From assembly GCA_947589745.1 (NCBI GenBank), contig CANQCS010000002.1, positions 1-64,000 of the forward strand: a stretch of DNA of 64,000 bases, in the 5' to 3' direction. The translations under genes were made by a program, and so were the position numbers. Under the pieces are notes generated by a model. It saw nothing but the letters and a program-made list of their open reading frames with translations. It did no database searches and was not told where the DNA came from. This document shows, one piece after another, positions 1 to 7,150 of the stretch; the first letter of the stretch is position 1, and every line of letters starts with the position of its first letter. This DNA is from an uncultured Oscillospiraceae bacterium. GTDB taxonomy: Bacteria > Bacillota > Clostridia > Oscillospirales > Oscillospiraceae.

Positions 1-677
1 GCGATGTTGTGCTCCGCGCACAGGCTCTCCAGCCAGTCCGCCCCCCGGCGGCCGGTGGCGATGACGGTGTGCTTGGCAAAGACCTCGTACTCCATCTTGC
101 CATTGCCGATGCGGACGCCCTTGCACACGTCGCCGTCCAGGATCAAGTCGGTGCATTCGTAGCCGAAGAGGATCTCCACGCCGTTCTGGAGCAGATGCTG
201 TTCGATGGCGTAGTACAGGGCCTGGGCCTTCTCGGTGCCCAGGTGGCGGATGGGGCAGTCCACCAGCTTCAGTCCCGCCTGGATGGCCCGCTTGCGGATC
301 TCCTTGACCTCCTCGGTGTTGCCCAGGCCCTCGATGTGGGTGTCCGCGCCGAACTCCAGGTAGATCTGGTCGGCGTAGTGGATGGTCTCCTGGGCCTTCT
401 GGAAGCCGATGAGGCTGGGCAGGTCGCCGCCCACCTCATAGCTGAGGGACAGCTTCCCGTCGGAGAAGGCCCCCGCGCCGGAGAAGCCGGTGGTGATGTG
501 GCAGTAGGGCTTGCAGTTGACGCACTTGCCCACCTTGTTCTTGGGGCAGCGGCGGTTCTCCACCGCCTGGCCCTTCTCCACGATTAGGATCTTCTGCTTG
601 CTGCCCTTCTTCAGCATCTCGATGGCGGTGAAGATACCGGCAGGACCCGCGCCGATGATGACCACGTCTTTGTTCAT
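1..677 (-). CDS. NAD(P)/FAD-dependent dehydrogenase (COG2509-like), 3' part outside window
   Basis: The N-terminal 225 residues are present and the gene runs off the left edge. A Rossmann dinucleotide-binding motif GAGPAG lies at residues 9-14, followed by an acidic strand end (IVEKG, near 32-36). A cysteine-rich segment has C44, C52, C55 and C59, then a GFSGAGAFSDGKLSLSYEVGG block typical in spirit of the FAD-dependent dehydrogenases of COG2509. A second dinucleotide-type motif (VIATGRRG) follows near residue 210. The ATG at 677 has a GAGGAGG ribosome site 6 nt upstream. The four cysteines could bind an iron-sulfur cluster or be redox active; this is inference. The substrate is unknown. Confidence 0.8.
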   Translation of the reverse strand, partial: MNKDVVIIGAGPAGIFTAIEMLKKGSKQKILIVEKGQAVENRRCPKNKVGKCVNCKPYCHITTGFSGAGAFSDGKLSLSYEVGGDLPSLIGFQKAQETIHYADQIYLEFGADTHIEGLGNTEEVKEIRKRAIQAGLKLVDCPIRHLGTEKAQALYYAIEQHLLQNGVEILFGYECTDLILDGDVCKGVRIGNGKMEYEVFAKHTVIATGRRGADWLESLCAEHNI

Positions 678-703
678 GGGAAACCTCCTCTATCTATGGC
701 CCG

Positions 704-732
704 CAAAAAAGCAGCCTTGCGGCTGCTTTTTC
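704..732 (-). terminator. Rho-independent terminator after apbE
   Basis: Inverted repeat AAAAGCAGCC / GGCTGCTTTT with a 4-nt loop. On the minus strand it is followed by a run of six T. It lies about 100 nt past the apbE stop and just upstream of the FAD dehydrogenase start, so it separates the two genes. Confidence 0.85.
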
Positions 733-835
733 ACGTCGTCTATTTGCTGCTCACGGTATTTACTATACAGGAAACCGGGGACCGTGTCAAGATACGCACA
801 GAAAATTTACAAATTCCCCGGACTTTCTGCATATT

Positions 836-1873
836 TTAACGTTGTAGGACCTCCACCGGGGCATCGGTCCAGTCGCCGTAGGGGGTGAAGCTGTCCTCAA
901 TCCCCTCGGTGAGAATGATCCGACCGTCGTCCGAGAGCAGGATGCAGTCGAACCCGCCGTTCTCCCGCCAGTAGTCCGCCGCCTTCTCCGGCCCCATGAC
1001 AAAGAGGGCGGTGGAGAGGGCGTCGCATTTGATGCCCTCCTCCGCGATGATGGTGACGGACAGGAGCCCGGACCTGGCAGGGCGCCCGGTGGCCGGGTCG
1101 ATGATGTGCCAGTAGGTCTCGCCGTCCTGCTCGAAGTACCGCTCGTATCCGCCGGAGGTGACCACCGCCTTGTCCACCACCTCCACCACACCGGCGAAGC
1201 CGCCGCCGTTGGGGTCTGTGACCGCCACCCGCCAGGGGGAGCCGCCGGGCTTGGCCCCCACGGCCTGGATGTTGCCGCCCAGCTCCAGCAGGGCGCTCTC
1301 CACGCCCTCTGCCCGCAGCAGCGCGGCCACGCAGTCCCCGGTGTAGCCCTTGGCCACCGCGCCCAGGTCCAGCTCCACGCCCTCCGGGAGGGTGAGCGTG
1401 CTGCCGTCCAGGGCCACCTGTCTATAGTCCACCCGCTCCAGCAGGGCGGAGAGCTCCTCCGCCCCCGGCACCCGGAACTGGTCCGTGGTGAAGCCCCAGG
1501 CCCGGACCACCGGGTAGATGGTCACGTCCAGGGCCCCGCCCGTGCTATCGCACAGCTCCAGCGCCCGGGAGAGCAGGGCGGCGGTATCGGGGGAGAGCTC
1601 CACCGAAGCGCCCAGCGCGTGGTTGGCGGCGTAGATCTCGCTGTTCTCATTGGTGACGGACAGCAGGGACTCCAGCGCCGTGATCTTCTCCCTGGCCAGC
1701 TCCGCCGCCTCCCGGTGCTTCCCGTAGGCCGTCACCCGCATCACGGTGTCCATGGCCAGCAGGTCCACGCTGCTGGACTCGTTCGCCTCGGGGTCCCGGG
1801 CGGGATAGGCGCAGCCCGCCAGCAGGAGCAGGGCCAGCAGCAGGGGGATGATCCGTCTCCTCACAGCACGCAT
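836..1873 (-). CDS. apbE: FMN transferase ApbE, lipoprotein
   Basis: 345 residues. A lipoprotein signal with the lipobox LLAG-C21 supports the start at 1873. Family motifs present are AMDTVMRV near residue 40, ELGGNIQAVG, the WHIIDPATGRPA segment and DALSTALFVMG near the C-terminus, which carries the Mg-binding D/T residues of ApbE. ApbE proteins move FMN from FAD to a threonine on target proteins such as Rnf or Nqr subunits and extracellular flavoproteins, outside the membrane. The start overlaps the end of the dihydropyrimidinase gene by 13 nt, so the two are probably translationally coupled. No obvious flavinylation target is in the window. Confidence 0.92.
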   Translation of the reverse strand: MRAVRRRIIPLLLALLLLAGCAYPARDPEANESSSVDLLAMDTVMRVTAYGKHREAAELAREKITALESLLSVTNENSEIYAANHALGASVELSPDTAALLSRALELCDSTGGALDVTIYPVVRAWGFTTDQFRVPGAEELSALLERVDYRQVALDGSTLTLPEGVELDLGAVAKGYTGDCVAALLRAEGVESALLELGGNIQAVGAKPGGSPWRVAVTDPNGGGFAGVVEVVDKAVVTSGGYERYFEQDGETYWHIIDPATGRPARSGLLSVTIIAEEGIKCDALSTALFVMGPEKAADYWRENGGFDCILLSDDGRIILTEGIEDSFTPYGDWTDAPVEVLQR

Positions 1874-3231
1874 TTCCCCCTGGGGATAAACTTGCCCTCC
1901 GTGGGCAGGACCTCTCCGCGGTCCACGGCCAGCGCGCCGCGGAGATATACCTGCCGGATCGTTCCGGCAGTCCGATAGCCCTCGTATGGCGTATAGTCCG
2001 TGTGCTGGGCCTGGTCCGCCGCAGTGATGACGCCCTCGGCGTCCGGGTCATAGACCACGATGTCGGCATCGCTGCCGGGGGCGATGACGCCCTTCCGGGG
2101 CCAGCAGCCGTAGAGCTTGGCGGCGTTCTCACTGAGGACCCGGCACATGTCCGCCGCGCTGATGCGCCCCGCCGCCACGCCGTGGGTGTACAGCAGCACG
2201 CCCCGGTGCTCCACCCCCGGCAGGCCGCCGGGGATCTTGGTGAAGTCGTACCGCCCCGCCCGCTTCTGGGCCAGGGTGAAGGAGCAGTGGTCCGTGGCCA
2301 CGGTCTGAATTTCTCCGTTTTTCAGGGCCTCCCACAGGACCACCTGGTCCTCCGCCTTGCGGATGGGCGGCGCGCAGATGAACTTGGCCGCCTCCAGGAA
2401 GTCCGGGTTGTCGTAGACGCTGTCCTCCAGCAGCAGATAGTGGGGGCAGGTTTCCACGTACACGGTCTGTCCCCGCCGCCGGGCGGCGCGGACCTCCTCC
2501 AGGGACTCCCTGGTGGAGAGGTGGACGATGATGACCGGGATGTCCACCACCTGGGCCATCCGCAGCAGGTGGCCCACCGCCTCGGCCTCCAGGGGCGCGG
2601 GCCGGGTCCGGGGGTGGGAGGCGGGGGCCATGCGCCCGGCAGCCTTGGCCTCGGCGATGAGGGCGTCGATGAGGCCGCTGTTCTCGCAGTGGACGCCAGC
2701 GATGCCGCCCACCTCCTTCAGCCGCTTGAGGGCCTGGTACATATCCCCCTCCGGCAGCATCATGGCGGGGTAGGTCATGTACAGCTTGAAGGTGGGGATG
2801 CCCTGGTCCACCATCTCGCCGATTTCCCGGGAAATGCCGTCGTTCCAGTCGTCGATGGTCATGTGGAAGCCGTAGTCGCAGGCGGTGCCCGCCGCAGCCT
2901 TCTGCCGCCAGCGGTCCAGGCCGTAGGCCAGGGTGTCGCCCTTGTCGGGGGCGGCGAAGTCGATGACCGTGGTGGTGCCGCCCCGGAGGGCGGCCCGGCT
3001 GCCGGTGGGGAAGTCGTCGGCGGTGATGGTGCCGCCCACTTCCAGATCGAAGTGGGTGTGGGCGTCGATGAAGCCGGGGAACAAGAGTTTCCCGGCACAG
3101 TCGACGACCTCGGCGCCTTCGGCACTGAGGCCGGGGCCCACAGCGGCCACAGTCTCGCCGTCGATCAGGACGTCCGCCTGGCGGACGCCCTGGCCGGAGA
3201 TTACGCTCCCGCCCTTCAAAAGCAGTTTCAT
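1861..3231 (-). CDS. hydA: Dihydropyrimidinase / D-hydantoinase
   Basis: 456 residues, full length for cyclic amidohydrolases of this family. All metal-centre residues are visible: H58 and H60 in DAHTHFDL, the lysine to be carboxylated K149 in TFKLYMTYP, H181, H237 (IIVHLSTRE) and D314 (ATDHCSF). The enzyme opens dihydropyrimidine or hydantoin rings in the cytoplasm using two zinc ions. The start at 3231 has AAAGGAGGT 4 nt upstream. It is the first gene of a unit with apbE. No dihydropyrimidine dehydrogenase or beta-ureidopropionase is adjacent, so a role in pyrimidine breakdown is not shown by context; hydantoin or selenium-type variants of the family remain possible. Confidence 0.9.
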   Translation of the reverse strand: MKLLLKGGSVISGQGVRQADVLIDGETVAAVGPGLSAEGAEVVDCAGKLLFPGFIDAHTHFDLEVGGTITADDFPTGSRAALRGGTTTVIDFAAPDKGDTLAYGLDRWRQKAAAGTACDYGFHMTIDDWNDGISREIGEMVDQGIPTFKLYMTYPAMMLPEGDMYQALKRLKEVGGIAGVHCENSGLIDALIAEAKAAGRMAPASHPRTRPAPLEAEAVGHLLRMAQVVDIPVIIVHLSTRESLEEVRAARRRGQTVYVETCPHYLLLEDSVYDNPDFLEAAKFICAPPIRKAEDQVVLWEALKNGEIQTVATDHCSFTLAQKRAGRYDFTKIPGGLPGVEHRGVLLYTHGVAAGRISAADMCRVLSENAAKLYGCWPRKGVIAPGSDADIVVYDPDAEGVITAADQAQHTDYTPYEGYRTAGTIRQVYLRGALAVDRGEVLPTEGKFIPRGKCVL

Positions 3232-3261
3232 AGCAACCTCCTTTATTTTTCAATGGGTGGC

Positions 3262-3933
3262 AGGGGCCTCCGGCCCCTACCGGGCTTGGGTAGGGACCTC
3301 CGGTCCCTGCTGACCCTGGGTTACTTTTTGTGCAAACAAAAAGTAACCAAAAAATTGCTTAAGGGGCTGCCGCCCCTTAAGAATCCCTCGGGGATGACGG
3401 TTAAGGACAGATGGTGGTTTGGACTAGGGGTCAGGGAAAGCATTCATCGGGGGTGCTGATTTTTTGCCGTATTCTTACTGCCGGTTGCTCCGTTCCACTA
3501 CGCAATTGATGGATGGTTCTTGTCGGGCCGTCAACGGAAATCTGTCCTGTGCGTAGTGGAACGGAGCAGAACGCAGTACGATACAGGCCGTATACGGAAA
3601 TGTATCAATTGCGTAGTGGAACGGAGCAACCAGCAGTTGGACAAAGTAAAAACCGACCAGCGCACCCAATGTGCCCCCGCCCCAGCGCTTCACTCTCCTT
3701 GGGGACATACTAAGGTAGCCGCTTCGCCCCTATACACGGGACTCGGCTCGGTTTAGACAAAACCAGCCACAGGGGGAGCGCAAACATAAACAAAAAAATA
3801 AGGAAAGATCCTCAAGAAAACCATTCCTGGTTTTCTTGAGTGCACTTTTGGTTACTTTTCCTGCAAGGGAAAAGTAACCAGGGGGCGCACCCCGCCCGGG
3901 GGTGCCTACTGACCCGGTGGGGGCGGAGCCCCC
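3262..3933 (+). repeat. Long intergenic repeat element A, copy 1
   Basis: This fills the 711-bp gap between the PTS-like gene and dihydropyrimidinase and matches 34362-35018 in the same orientation. In order: AGGGGCCTCCGGCCCCTAC (3262-3280); hairpin GGTTACTTTTTG/CAAAAAGTAACC (3319-3348); a second hairpin near 3358-3381; a 27-bp perfect inverted repeat with arms 3484-3510 and 3604-3630 built on GCGTAGTGGAACGGAGCA, with a third copy of that word at 3551-3568; a conserved stretch to 3810; hairpin CTCAAGAAAACC/GGTTTTCTTGAG (3811-3840); hairpin GGTTACTTTTCC/GGAAAAGTAACC (3850-3879); and GGGGGCGGAGCCCCC (3919-3933). No reading frame is shared between the two copies, so I treat it as non-coding. Confidence 0.85.
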
Positions 3934-3942
3934 CAGCACCAT

Positions 3943-5043
3943 TTAGTCGAGCTTCAAATCTCCTTCTTTGATCCACCCGATCCGCCGGAACAGCAGCCCA
4001 AACGCCCAGCAAAGTACTGCGGGCAGCACGAAAGAGATGAGGATCAGCCCCGCCCAGTCAAAGGCGGTGGGGCTGATGGCAGCAGCCCCGCTGGCAAGCG
4101 CCTGTTCGCTGGGCGAGATCCAGCCGGTCCACACGCCGATCTGGCCCACCAGGCCGCAGGTGCCCATGCCGGCGGACACCGGAGGGCCGTTCATCTCCAG
4201 ATGAAAGACGCAGGTGGCGATGGGGCCGGTGATGGCGGAGGTCAGGATGGCCGGGAGCCAGATGCGGGGGTTGCGGACGATGTTGGGCATCTGGAGCATG
4301 GAGGTGCCGATGCCCTGGCTCAGGAGGCCGCCCCAGCGGTTCTCCCGGAAGCTCATCACCGCGAAGCCCACCATGTTGGCGCAGCAGCCCGCCACCGCCG
4401 CGCCGCCTGCCAGCCCGGTGAGGCCGAAGGCCGCGCAGATGGCCGCCGAGGAGATGGGCAGGGTCAGCGCCATGCCGATGACCACCGACACCAGAATGCC
4501 CATCCAGAAGGGCTGGAGGACGGTGGCCCACTGGACGAAGGCGCCCACCGCCTTGGCCGCCGAGCCGATGGCCGGGGCCCACCAGGCCGACAGCGCCACG
4601 CCTACCAGGATCGTCACCAGGGGCGTCACCAGAATGTCGATCTTGGTCTCCTTGGAGACCGCCTTGCCGCACTCGGCGGCGATGATGGCGATGAACAGCA
4701 CCGCCAGGGGGCCGCCCGCCCCGTCGGAGGTCCCCGCCAGGGTAGTGGAGCCCAGGGCGTTGGCGGCATAGCCCACGGTGGCCAGGGAGAAGAGGACCAT
4801 GGGCGGCGCCTTCAAAGCCCAGCCGATGGCCACGGCCATGGCCGCGCCGCTCATGGCGGAGGCGTAGTTGCCCACGTCCACCAGGAACGCCAGCCCCAGC
4901 TGCTGGCCCAGAGTCTTCACAATGGTGCCGATGAGCAGGGAGCAGAACAGGCCCTGTGCCATGGCCCCCAGTGCGTCGATGCCGTAGCGCTTGGCGGAGA
5001 TCACGATATCCTTCCGCTTGAGAAATTCTTTGAATTTGTCCAT
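3943..5043 (-). CDS. PTS EIIC-like membrane protein, PfoR family
   Basis: 366 residues, strongly hydrophobic with about 9-10 predicted helices and many small-residue runs (MSGAAMAVAIGWALK, ISSAAICAAFGLTG). It resembles the PTS_EIIC_2/PfoR group, membrane proteins with the EIIC fold that have no EIIA/EIIB partner here and so probably act as standalone transporters. The gene has a near-consensus promoter (5100-5127), and a palindrome resembling a NiaR site lies between the promoter and the start. The NiaR-type repressor gene is directly upstream on the same strand. I infer uptake of a niacin-related compound; the family was first named for a toxin regulator and its true substrate is unclear. 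Confidence 0.8.
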   Translation of the reverse strand: MDKFKEFLKRKDIVISAKRYGIDALGAMAQGLFCSLLIGTIVKTLGQQLGLAFLVDVGNYASAMSGAAMAVAIGWALKAPPMVLFSLATVGYAANALGSTTLAGTSDGAGGPLAVLFIAIIAAECGKAVSKETKIDILVTPLVTILVGVALSAWWAPAIGSAAKAVGAFVQWATVLQPFWMGILVSVVIGMALTLPISSAAICAAFGLTGLAGGAAVAGCCANMVGFAVMSFRENRWGGLLSQGIGTSMLQMPNIVRNPRIWLPAILTSAITGPIATCVFHLEMNGPPVSAGMGTCGLVGQIGVWTGWISPSEQALASGAAAISPTAFDWAGLILISFVLPAVLCWAFGLLFRRIGWIKEGDLKLD

Positions 5044-5071
5044 TGGTGGTTCACCTCATCAAAATCGTTCT

Positions 5072-5093
5072 GACAGATGTCTTGACACCTGTC
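5072..5093 (-). promoter_or_regulatory. Candidate NiaR operator
   Basis: 22-bp near-perfect palindrome with half-sites GACAGATGTC and GACACCTGTC around TT; only one position per arm fails to pair. It lies immediately downstream of the -10 box of the PfoR-type gene, where a bound repressor would block transcription. NiaR (YrxA) sites in Firmicutes are palindromes of this type with TGTC..GACA cores; I rely on memory for that. Confidence 0.7.
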
Positions 5094-5099
5094 CGGACT

Positions 5100-5127
5100 A
5101 TTATACTCGATGAGAATGATTTGTCAA
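5100..5127 (-). promoter_or_regulatory. Promoter of the PfoR-type gene
   Basis: On the minus strand TTGACA (5122-5127), a 16-bp spacer and TATAAT (5100-5105): both boxes perfect for sigma-A. Confidence 0.88.
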
Positions 5128-5166
5128 TCCATATTCTGATTTTTCGACGGCCCGGAGCAAAAAAGT

Positions 5167-5676
5167 CTATTCCACCAAAAATCCCGCGTCCCGCAGCGCC
5201 GCCACCACCCGGTCCCGGGCGGCCCCGTCGGGGCAGCACAGGGTGTGGAGGTGGATGCCGCCGGTGAGGTCCGACAGGGGCCGGTCCCCGCTGGAGAACA
5301 CCTTGCGGATAAACTCCGATACATCGTACCGGCTGGACAGGGAGAGCTGCCCCACCAGCTGCCCGTAGACCGCGTGCTCCACCACCACGTTCTCCACGGT
5401 GCAGCCGTTGTCCACCATCAGCAGCAGCTCCCGCTCCATGTCCTCCGCCCGGTGGCGGCAGGCCACCCTGCACACCAGCCCCGCCTGGGGCCGCTCCAGC
5501 ACGTAGCCCCGGGGCGTGGCGACGATGGACGCGCCGCCGGCCCGCAGCAGCGCCACGTCCCCCACTACGATCTGGCGGCTGACGCCGAAGCGGCAGGCCA
5601 GGGCGGCCGCGCTGACGGGGGCCTGGGCCTCCCGCAGGGCGTCCAGGATCGCCTCCCGGCGCATGTTCGCGGTCAT
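5167..5676 (-). CDS. niaR: Niacin-responsive repressor NiaR (HTH_11 plus 3H domain)
   Basis: 169 residues from the ATG at 5676, which has GGGGAGG 6 nt upstream; a longer in-frame start at 5760 would add 28 unlikely residues including the translated ribosome site. The N-terminal winged helix spans about residues 5-58. The C-terminal 3H domain carries H75, E83, H142 and H144, at the spacing of the metal ligands reported for Thermotoga TM1602 (H79, E87, H146, H148), a NiaR homologue. NiaR binds DNA with nicotinic acid as corepressor and controls NAD synthesis and niacin uptake. The next gene downstream is the PfoR-type transporter carrying the candidate operator. No operator copy was found at its own promoter. 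Confidence 0.9.
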   Translation of the reverse strand: MTANMRREAILDALREAQAPVSAAALACRFGVSRQIVVGDVALLRAGGASIVATPRGYVLERPQAGLVCRVACRHRAEDMERELLLMVDNGCTVENVVVEHAVYGQLVGQLSLSSRYDVSEFIRKVFSSGDRPLSDLTGGIHLHTLCCPDGAARDRVVAALRDAGFLVE

Positions 5677-5708
5677 GTGATCGCCTCCCCATGCTGATCT
5701 ACTATGAT

Positions 5709-5736
5709 ATTGTACCACGCCGGAGCGGCGGCGCAA
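5709..5736 (-). promoter_or_regulatory. Probable niaR promoter
   Basis: Minus strand TTGCGC (5731-5736), 16-bp spacer, TACAAT (5709-5714), with the transcript start about 25 nt before the ribosome site of niaR. Confidence 0.5.
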
Positions 5737-5770
5737 AGAGAAAATCGGATAATTTTCCACTTTTTCTCTC

Positions 5771-5799
5771 TTGCATTATGGAAACCGTCCGATTATAAT
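5771..5799 (+). promoter_or_regulatory. Promoter of the HD-domain gene
   Basis: TTGCAT (5771-5776), 17-bp spacer, TATAAT (5794-5799), divergent from the niaR promoter. Confidence 0.75.
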
Positions 5800-5855
5800 A
5801 GTGACTGCCGTCCGGTGGGGCCCAGCCATCCCGCGGACAGGGCAAGGAGGTACCC

Positions 5856-6374
5856 ATGGCAGAGCGCGATTTCAACGACATCACGGCGGATATCCTGGCC
5901 CACCCTCTCTTCCAGGAGCTGCACAGCTACCCCCACCACGGGCCGCAGAACAGTGTCTACGACCACTCCCTCAGCGCCGCCCGGTGCGCCTACCGAATGG
6001 CCCGGCGGTTCCACATGCGCCCGGAGCGGGTGGAGGCGGTGACCCGCGCCGCCCTGCTCCACGACTTTTTCGGCTACAGCTGGCAGAGCGAGCAGCACCG
6101 GCGCTATATGCGCCGCTACTCCGGCTGGCAGCGGGTGAAGCACATGCACGCCTTTATCCACGGCGCCCACGCCGCCAACCGGGCGGACCGGGTGTTCGGC
6201 CTGGACCAGCGGCAGAAGGACGCTATCACCAGCCACATGTTCCCCCTGGCCCCCTTCCCCAAGAACTCGGAGGCCTGGGTGGTGACCCTGGCCGACAAGG
6301 TGGTGGCCACCCGCGAGATGACCCACGGGATGTTCCAGCAGCTGGAGGCCCTGCGCTCCCGCCGCGTTGCGTGA
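5856..6374 (+). CDS. Small HD-domain phosphohydrolase
   Basis: 172 residues. The metal-binding HD signature is present: H37 in VYDHSLSAA, then H69-D70 in ALLHDFFGY, and later histidines (KHMHAFIHGAHAA, ITSHMFPL) and D in LADKVVATRE. This is the layout of the HDIG-type metal-dependent hydrolases that act on nucleotides or phosphate esters. The ATG at 5856 is preceded by GGCAAGGAGG. It is transcribed divergently from niaR under its own promoter and ends at a terminator. The substrate cannot be told from sequence; no nucleotide-specific motif was recognised. Confidence 0.85.
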   Translation: MAERDFNDITADILAHPLFQELHSYPHHGPQNSVYDHSLSAARCAYRMARRFHMRPERVEAVTRAALLHDFFGYSWQSEQHRRYMRRYSGWQRVKHMHAFIHGAHAANRADRVFGLDQRQKDAITSHMFPLAPFPKNSEAWVVTLADKVVATREMTHGMFQQLEALRSRRVA

Positions 6375-6392
6375 TCAAAAGCTATCATAGTT

Positions 6393-6436
6393 AAGAAGGA
6401 CCGCTCCCGTCAGGGGGCGGCCCTTCTTGGTTTTTG
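6393..6436 (+). terminator. Terminator after the HD gene
   Basis: Near-perfect 16-bp stem AAGAAGGACCGCTCCC / GGGGGCGGCCCTTCTT, 4-nt loop, followed by GGTTTTT. Confidence 0.8.
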
Positions 6437-6474
6437 GGGAAGAACACCGGGTTCTGTAGAGGTGCTCCACCAGT

Positions 6475-6568
6475 GATACTTTTTCTTGAAAGAAAAAGTA
6501 TCAAAAAGAACTTTAATATCGTTACCAAAGCGTTGCAATTCCTACATTTCTCACACGGTAACGATATA
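6475..6568 (+). repeat. 90-bp intergenic repeat B, copy 1
   Basis: Hairpin GATACTTTTTCTT/AAGAAAAAGTATC (6475-6502), then the conserved block CAAAAAGAACTTTAATATCG, then a second stem formed by ATATCGTTACC and GGTAACGATAT (perfect 11-bp arms, ending near 6567). The gap between HD and GNAT genes holds only this and the terminator before it. Confidence 0.75.
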
Positions 6569-6629
6569 TGGTTCTAATTGGAGAATAGTATTACATCATG
6601 GCTAACAGCGCTACAAACGGGAAGTTCGT

Positions 6630-7124
6630 TTACTCCCTTTCAAAAATCATTCTCAACTCCGTATTCGGTGTGCCAAGCATGATCTCTGCTTCTGTCCCGT
6701 CAAAACGGAAACCGAACCTTTTATAGAAGCGGATCGCTCTCTCGTTTCCTTTCAGTACCCAAACAGCAACCTTTTTATATGCGGATAGTTTTTCAATCGC
6801 TGCTTTCATCAACTCATAGCCGACCCTTTGCCCGTGATATGCCGCGAGAACATAGATGGCAAAGACCTCACCACAGGCAGGAAGCGTGTCGTCACGGTAA
6901 GTACCGTATCCCACAAATCCGACAACTTTATCTCCATCTTTTGCCACAAGAATGTTGTCAGGCCATCTGTGTGCTGTCGCTATACATTTTTCAAGCGTCT
7001 GCCTCTCAAGATAATCCGAATCGATCAAACCCGTATATGTTTCATGCCAAGACTTGTAGTGAACATATCCCTTGCCGTTGATCTCGTCTTCACTTTCCAT
7101 CTTCTTGATAACGACGTTTTTCAT
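6630..7124 (-). CDS. GNAT family N-acetyltransferase
   Basis: 164 residues from the ATG at 7124, which has AAGGAGAG just upstream; a start at 7154 would sit inside the preceding gene. The acetyl-CoA motif A is YVLAAYHGQRVGYELMKAA (residues 91-109) with the Q/R-x-x-G-x core, and motif B includes GNERAIRFYKRFGF near the C-terminus. The family moves an acetyl group to amines on small molecules or proteins. It is 26 nt after the GH35 gene on the same strand. Its codons are clearly AT-richer than its neighbours, which suggests recent acquisition. The substrate is unknown. Confidence 0.88.
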   Translation of the reverse strand: MKNVVIKKMESEDEINGKGYVHYKSWHETYTGLIDSDYLERQTLEKCIATAHRWPDNILVAKDGDKVVGFVGYGTYRDDTLPACGEVFAIYVLAAYHGQRVGYELMKAAIEKLSAYKKVAVWVLKGNERAIRFYKRFGFRFDGTEAEIMLGTPNTELRMIFERE

Positions 7125-7150
7125 ATCTCTCCTTCGGAGAAAAGCCCCCT

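Noticed and set aside
3475..3708. Open frame in element A copy 1 containing the peptide VQLLVAPFHYAI, also found in copy 2 (34590-34775)
   Set aside because: The shared peptide is only the translation of the repeated 18-mer; the flanking residues and frame are not kept between copies, and there is no ribosome site.
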